DNA of 64,000 nucleotides from Pseudomonas kuykendallii (GTDB lineage: Bacteria > Pseudomonadota > Gammaproteobacteria > Pseudomonadales > Pseudomonadaceae): contig NZ_FNNU01000002.1 of assembly GCF_900106975.1 (NCBI RefSeq), positions 496,001 to 560,000 of the forward strand. The letters run 5' to 3'. Within the stretch, counting starts at the first letter, position 1; the number at the start of each line of letters is the position of its first letter. The position numbers and the translations under genes were made by a program. Below are positions 59,384 through 64,000 of this stretch, piece by piece. Under the pieces are notes generated by a model that was not told where the DNA came from, ran no database searches, and was given only the letters and a program-made list of their open reading frames with translations.

Positions 59384-60922
59384 ATGAATCTACTCAAATC
59401 CCTGGCCGCAGTGAGTTCGCTGACCATGGTCTCCCGTGTGCTGGGCTTCGTGCGCGACACCATCATGGCGCGGATCTTCGGCGCGGGCGTCGCTACCGAC
59501 GCCTTCGTCGTCGCCTTCAAGCTGCCCAACCTGCTGCGGCGCATCTTCGCCGAGGGCGCGTTCTCCCAGGCGTTCGTGCCGATCCTCGCGGAGTACAAGA
59601 GCCAGCGCGGCGATGAGGCGGCGCGCACCTTCGTGGCCTACGTATCTGGCCTGCTCACGCTGGTACTGGCGCTGGTGACGGCGCTCGGCGTGCTCGCCGC
59701 GCCCTGGGTGGTGTGGATCAGCGCGCCAGGGTTCGCCGATGATGCGCAGCGCTTCGAGCTGACCAGCTCGCTGCTGCGGGTGACCTTTCCCTACATCCTG
59801 CTGATCTCGCTGTCCTCGCTGGCCGGAGCGATCCTCAATACCTGGAATCGCTTCGCCGTACCGGCCTTCGTGCCGACGCTGCTCAATCTGAGCATGATCT
59901 TCTTCGCCGTGTTCCTCACGCCGTACTTCGATCCGCCGGTCATGGCGCTCGGCTGGGCGGTGCTCGCCGGCGGCCTGTTGCAACTGCTCTACCAACTGCC
60001 GCACCTGAGGAAGATCGGCATGCTGGTGCTGCCGCGCCTGAACCTTCGCGACAGCGGCGTGTGGCGGGTGATGCGGCAGATGGGGCCGGCGATCCTCGGG
60101 GTGTCCGTGGCGCAGGTCTCGCTGATCATCAATACGGCATTCGCCTCCTTCCTGCCGACCGGGTCGGTGTCCTGGATGTACTACGCCGATCGCCTGATGG
60201 AGCTGCCCACCGGCGTGCTCGGCGTGGCGCTGGGTACCATCCTGCTCCCTGCACTTTCCAAGACGCATGCGCTGGGCGATCGCGGCGAGTATTCGCGGCT
60301 GCTCGACTGGGGCCTGCGCCTGTGCCTGTTGCTGGCGCTGCCGTGCGCGCTGGCGCTGGCGATCATCGCCGAGCCGCTGACCGCCTCGTTGTTCCAGTAC
60401 GGCGCATTCAGCGCCCACGACGCCGCAATGACGCAGCGCGCACTGATCGCTTATTCGATAGGACTGGTCGGTCTCATCCTGATCAAGATTCTTGCGCCGG
60501 GCTTCTACGCGCGGCAGAACATCCGCACGCCGGTGCGCATCGCCATCTTCATTCTGGTCGTCACGCAGTTGATGAACCTGGCGTTCGTCGTCCCGTTGCA
60601 GCATGCCGGGCTGGCCCTGGCGATCAGCCTGGGCGCCTGCCTGAACGCCGGCTTGCTGTATTGGCAGATGCGCAAGCAGCGGATGTTCGACCTGCAGCCT
60701 GGCTGGCTGCCGTTCCTGGTCAAGCTGGTGGTGGCGGTGGGGGTGATGTGCGGGGTGCTGTTCGCGGGCATCCAGCTCCTGCCTGGCTGGGACCAGGGCG
60801 ACATGCTGGTGCGCTTGGCGCGCCTCGGCGTACTGGTCGCCGCCGGGGTGCTGGCCTATTTCGGTAGCCTGGCGCTGCTCGGCTTTCGCCTGCATCACTT
60901 CGCGCGCCGCTCGCTGCACTGA
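59384..60922 (+). CDS. murJ: Lipid II flippase MurJ (MviN)
   Basis: A 512-residue membrane protein with about 14 helices that moves lipid II across the inner membrane. The N-terminus [21 protein letters not shown] and the conserved [16 protein letters not shown]-like segment ([15 protein letters not shown]) are diagnostic. The ATG at 59384 gives the family length, though no clear ribosome site precedes it. Divergent from rpsT, as in PAO1. Confidence 0.95.
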   Translation: MNLLKSLAAVSSLTMVSRVLGFVRDTIMARIFGAGVATDAFVVAFKLPNLLRRIFAEGAFSQAFVPILAEYKSQRGDEAARTFVAYVSGLLTLVLALVTALGVLAAPWVVWISAPGFADDAQRFELTSSLLRVTFPYILLISLSSLAGAILNTWNRFAVPAFVPTLLNLSMIFFAVFLTPYFDPPVMALGWAVLAGGLLQLLYQLPHLRKIGMLVLPRLNLRDSGVWRVMRQMGPAILGVSVAQVSLIINTAFASFLPTGSVSWMYYADRLMELPTGVLGVALGTILLPALSKTHALGDRGEYSRLLDWGLRLCLLLALPCALALAIIAEPLTASLFQYGAFSAHDAAMTQRALIAYSIGLVGLILIKILAPGFYARQNIRTPVRIAIFILVVTQLMNLAFVVPLQHAGLALAISLGACLNAGLLYWQMRKQRMFDLQPGWLPFLVKLVVAVGVMCGVLFAGIQLLPGWDQGDMLVRLARLGVLVAAGVLAYFGSLALLGFRLHHFARRSLH

Positions 60923-60969
60923 AGCGTTGTCGTCCCGCGTGGCGAGCCGGCCGAATGCCGCCGCTGCGC

Positions 60970-60999
60970 CTGTCACCCGGCGCCCGCTGTGCGTATAAT
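60970..60999 (+). promoter_or_regulatory. Candidate ribF-ileS promoter
   Basis: A perfect TATAAT (60994-60999) lies 29 bases upstream of the ribF ATG, with only a weak -35 (CTGTCA, 60970-60975, 18-base spacer). Confidence 0.55.
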
Positions 61000-61027
61000 C
61001 GACCACTTTGTGAGCAAGATGCGCGCT

Positions 61028-61966
61028 ATGCAGCTGGTTCGAGGCCTACACAATCTGCGGCCCCAACATCGGGGTTGCGTCGCCACGATCGGGAATTTCG
61101 ACGGTGTCCACCGCGGCCATCAGGCCATCCTGATGCGTTTGCGCGAGCGCGCCGCGGAATTGTCGCTGCCTAGCTGCGTGGTGATTTTCGAGCCGCAGCC
61201 GCGTGAGTTCTTCACCCCGGATACCGCGCCGCCGCGTCTGGCCCGCCTGCGTGACAAGCTCGAGCTGTTCGCCGCGGAAGGCGTGGACCGCGTCCTGTGC
61301 CTGGCCTTCAACCCGCGTTTGCGCGAGCTGAGCGCCGAGGCGTTCGTCCGCCAGGTGCTGATCGACGGGCTCGGCGTGCGCCATCTGGAGGTCGGTGACG
61401 ATTTCCGTTTCGGCTGCGATCGCGCCGGCGACTTCGCGTTTCTCCAGCGTGCTGGCGCGGCGGCCGGTTTCACCGTGGAGGCGGCGACCACCATCGAGGT
61501 GGACGGCCGGCGGGTCAGCAGCACGCGGGTTCGCGAGGCGCTGGCCGACGGCGACTTCCCGCAGGCCCAGCGCCTGCTCGGGCGCCACTACGTCATCGAC
61601 GGTCGCGTGCTGCACGGGCAGAAACTGGCCCGGCAGTTGGGCTGGCCGACGGCGAACGTGCAGCTCAAGCGCGTGCGTGCGCCGTTTTCCGGGGTTTATC
61701 TTGTCAGCGCCTACGTGGACGGGCGCAAATGGCCGGGCGTGGCCAACATCGGTACGCGGCCCAGCGTTGACGGCGACGGCCGCGCGCATCTGGAGGTACA
61801 TCTGCTGAATTTCGCCGGCGACCTCTACGGCAAGCGCATGCGCGTGGCCTTCCACCACAAGCTGCGCAACGAGCGCAGGTTCGCCTCGCTGGACGAGCTC
61901 AAGGCGGCTATCGCCGCCGATGTCGCCGCCGCCCAGGTTTACTGGCTGGGCGCGCCGCTGCAGTGA
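61028..61966 (+). CDS. ribF: Bifunctional riboflavin kinase/FAD synthetase
   Basis: A 312-residue enzyme converting riboflavin to FMN and FAD. The adenylyltransferase domain has IGNFDGVHRGHQ and the ISSTR-like VSSTRVREAL; the riboflavin kinase domain has GWPTANVQL. It is followed after 90 bases by ileS, the standard gene pair. Confidence 0.96.
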   Translation: MQLVRGLHNLRPQHRGCVATIGNFDGVHRGHQAILMRLRERAAELSLPSCVVIFEPQPREFFTPDTAPPRLARLRDKLELFAAEGVDRVLCLAFNPRLRELSAEAFVRQVLIDGLGVRHLEVGDDFRFGCDRAGDFAFLQRAGAAAGFTVEAATTIEVDGRRVSSTRVREALADGDFPQAQRLLGRHYVIDGRVLHGQKLARQLGWPTANVQLKRVRAPFSGVYLVSAYVDGRKWPGVANIGTRPSVDGDGRAHLEVHLLNFAGDLYGKRMRVAFHHKLRNERRFASLDELKAAIAADVAAAQVYWLGAPLQ

Positions 61967-62056
61967 GCGCGCCGGCATCCGCAATACACACGATCAGCAG
62001 CACCGGCGGGGCCGCGGCCCCGCGCAAGCAGAACTGAATTTGAACAGGCCGATGAC

Positions 62057-64000
62057 ATGACCGATTACAAAGCGACGCTGAACCTGCCGGAAACGGCATT
62101 CCCGATGAAGGCCGGCTTGCCGCAGCGCGAACCCCAGATCCTGCAGCGCTGGGACGAGATCGGCCTGTACCAGAAACTGCGCCAGATCGGCGCCGGGCGT
62201 CCTAAGTTCGTGCTTCACGACGGCCCGCCGTACGCCAACGGCAGCATCCATATCGGTCACGCGCTGAACAAGATCCTCAAGGACATCATCACCCGCTCCA
62301 AGACGCTGAGCGGTTTCGATGCGCCCTACGTGCCGGGCTGGGACTGCCATGGCCTGCCGATCGAACACAAGGTCGAGACCACCTTCGGCAAGAACCAGCC
62401 GGCCGACCTGACCCGCGAGCGTTGCCGCGCCTATGCCAGCGAACAGGTCGCCGAGCAGAAGGCCGGCTTCATCCGCCTTGGCGTTCTGGGTGAGTGGGAC
62501 AACCCGTACCTGACCATGAACTTCGCCAACGAGGCCGGTGAGATCCGCGCGCTGGCCGAGATGGTCGGCAACGGCTTCGTGTTCAAGGGCCTGAAACCGG
62601 TCAATTTCTGCTTCGATTGCGGCTCGGCGCTGGCCGAGGCCGAAGTGGAATATCAGGACAAGAAGTCCGATGCCATCGACGTGGCCTTCCCGGTCGAAGA
62701 CGCCGACAAGCTGGCCGCCGCTTTCGGCCTGGAAAGCCTGTCGAAGCCGACCAGCATCGTCATCTGGACCACCACGCCCTGGACCATTCCGGCCAACCAG
62801 GCGCTCAACGTGCACCCCGAATTCACCTATGCGCTGGTGGATGTCGGTGATCGTCTGCTGCTGCTCGCCGAAGAGCTGGTCGAGAGCTGCCTGCAGCGCT
62901 ATGGCCTGCAGGGTGAGGTCGTCGCCACGGCTCCGGGTTCCGCGCTGGAGCTGATCCGCTTCCGCCATCCGTTCTACGATCGGCTGTCGCCGTTGTACCT
63001 GGCCGATTATGTCGAGCTGGGCGCCGGCACCGGTGTGGTTCACTCGGCGCCCGCCTATGGCGAGGACGACTTCTACAGTTGCAAGCGCTACGGCATGAGC
63101 AACGACGATATCCTCAATCCGGTGCAGAGCAACGGCGTGTACGTCGACTCGCTGCCGTTCTTCGGCGGCCAGTTCATCTGGAAGGCCAACCCGGCGGTCG
63201 TCGCCAAGCTGGAGGAAGTCGGCGCGCTGCTCAGGCACGACGTGATCAATCACAGCTACATGCACTGCTGGCGGCACAAGACGCCGCTGATCTACCGCGC
63301 CACCGCGCAGTGGTTCGTCGGCATGGACACCCAGCCGAAGGAGGGCGGCACCCTGCGTGAGCGCTCCCTGGCGGCCATCGAGCAAACCAAATTCGTCCCG
63401 GCCTGGGGCCAGGCGCGCCTGCACAGCATGATCGCCAGCCGTCCTGACTGGTGCATCTCGCGCCAGCGCAACTGGGGCGTGCCGATCCCGTTCTTCACCC
63501 ACAAGGAGAGCGGCGAGCTGCACCCGCGCACCGTCGAACTGATGGAGGAGGTCGCCAAGCGCGTCGAGCAGGAAGGCATCGAGGCCTGGTTCAAGCTCGA
63601 CGCCGCCGAACTGCTCGGTGACGAAGCTGCTCAGTACGACAAGAGCCGCGACACCCTGGACGTGTGGTTCGACTCAGGCACCACCCACTGGCACGTGCTG
63701 CGCGGCTCGCATGCCGACCTCGCGCACCGCGACGGTCCGGCGGCCGACCTCTACCTGGAAGGCTCCGACCAGCACCGCGGCTGGTTCCATTCCTCGCTGC
63801 TCACCGGCTGCGCCATCGACGGCCACGCGCCGTACAAGGAGCTGCTGACCCACGGCTTCACCGTCGACGAGCAGGGCCGCAAGCAATCCAAGTCCCTGGG
63901 CAACGTGGTCGCGCCGCAGAAGGTCATCGACAGCCTGGGCGCCGACATCCTGCGCCTGTGGGTCTCGTCCACCGATTACTCGGGCGAGATGGCGGTGTCC
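62057..64000 (+). CDS. ileS: Isoleucyl-tRNA synthetase, N-terminal 648 residues (cut by window edge)
   Basis: Class I aminoacyl-tRNA synthetase charging tRNA-Ile. The frame starts [20 protein letters not shown] and stays open to the window edge. The HIGH-type motif is HIGH in [11 protein letters not shown], and the editing-domain segments are present ([13 protein letters not shown]). The KMSKS motif reads KQSKS at residues 609-613 ([10 protein letters not shown]), a Met-to-Gln variation. The C-terminal anticodon-binding and zinc regions are beyond the window. Confidence 0.97.
   Translation, partial: MTDYKATLNLPETAFPMKAGLPQREPQILQRWDEIGLYQKLRQIGAGRPKFVLHDGPPYANGSIHIGHALNKILKDIITRSKTLSGFDAPYVPGWDCHGLPIEHKVETTFGKNQPADLTRERCRAYASEQVAEQKAGFIRLGVLGEWDNPYLTMNFANEAGEIRALAEMVGNGFVFKGLKPVNFCFDCGSALAEAEVEYQDKKSDAIDVAFPVEDADKLAAAFGLESLSKPTSIVIWTTTPWTIPANQALNVHPEFTYALVDVGDRLLLLAEELVESCLQRYGLQGEVVATAPGSALELIRFRHPFYDRLSPLYLADYVELGAGTGVVHSAPAYGEDDFYSCKRYGMSNDDILNPVQSNGVYVDSLPFFGGQFIWKANPAVVAKLEEVGALLRHDVINHSYMHCWRHKTPLIYRATAQWFVGMDTQPKEGGTLRERSLAAIEQTKFVPAWGQARLHSMIASRPDWCISRQRNWGVPIPFFTHKESGELHPRTVELMEEVAKRVEQEGIEAWFKLDAAELLGDEAAQYDKSRDTLDVWFDSGTTHWHVLRGSHADLAHRDGPAADLYLEGSDQHRGWFHSSLLTGCAIDGHAPYKELLTHGFTVDEQGRKQSKSLGNVVAPQKVIDSLGADILRLWVSSTDYSGEMAVS

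Overview
The window is a GC-rich chromosomal segment of a Pseudomonas, most likely from the P. aeruginosa lineage. The evidence is gene content and order. The block fklB / iron-regulated 102-aa gene / ispB / rplU-rpmA-obgE-proB-creA / rpsT / murJ / ribF-ileS follows the order I remember for PAO1 PA4572-PA4560. The blocks fprB-terC-mscL, radA-mapZ-cstA-ybdD-cobW and glyA-morA, and the operon siaABCD, are also Pseudomonas hallmarks. No tRNA, rRNA, prophage, transposase or CRISPR array was found. Both window ends cut genes: a globin-sensor diguanylate cyclase at the left and ileS at the right.

Layout. 1-5 kb: globin-coupled sensor (partial), periplasmic DUF411 protein, Yip1 membrane protein, trmA, purine permease, DJ-1 family protein. 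5.6-11.3 kb: a molybdenum-enzyme locus, with xdhC and mocA cofactor-maturation genes followed by a paoABC-type aldehyde oxidoreductase. 11.3-11.8 kb: a 176-bp tandem repeat built from GTAGGG...CCCTAC palindromes. 11.8-17.8 kb: MFS exporter, a small secreted repeat protein, and a fecI-fecR-TonB receptor cell-surface signalling set. 17.9-24.4 kb: rlmG, an LTA-synthase-like sulfatase, fprB, terC-CBS, mscL. 24.5-31.3 kb: EAL phosphodiesterase, small DUF465 protein, radA, mapZ, cstA, ybdD, CobW-family GTPase. 31.4-39.1 kb: mqo, glyA, morA. 39.4-45.5 kb: ettA, siaABCD, gntK. 45.6-53.7 kb: lipoprotein, DUF4105 and DUF3015 proteins, a Lon-like protease, several small conserved proteins, an FKBP and a Fur-box gene. 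53.9-64 kb: ispB and the ribosomal, GTPase, proline, lipid-II and riboflavin housekeeping block.

How the parts work together. The Mo locus is self-contained: MocA would make the cytidine dinucleotide cofactor, XdhC would insert it, and PaoABC would use it. FecI/FecR/receptor form an outer-membrane-to-sigma signalling chain, and the AT-rich region before fecI has weak Fur-like sites. Six loci touch cyclic-di-GMP: the globin cyclase, the EAL protein, mapZ, morA, and siaABCD with its own cyclase. Carbon supply is covered by cstA (with a Crc/Hfq-type A-rich motif at its start codon), mqo and gntK.

The least explained items are the secreted repeat protein at 13189-13479, the GTAGGG/CCCTAC elements whose ends supply stop codons to neighbouring genes, and the DUF4105/DUF3015 pair.
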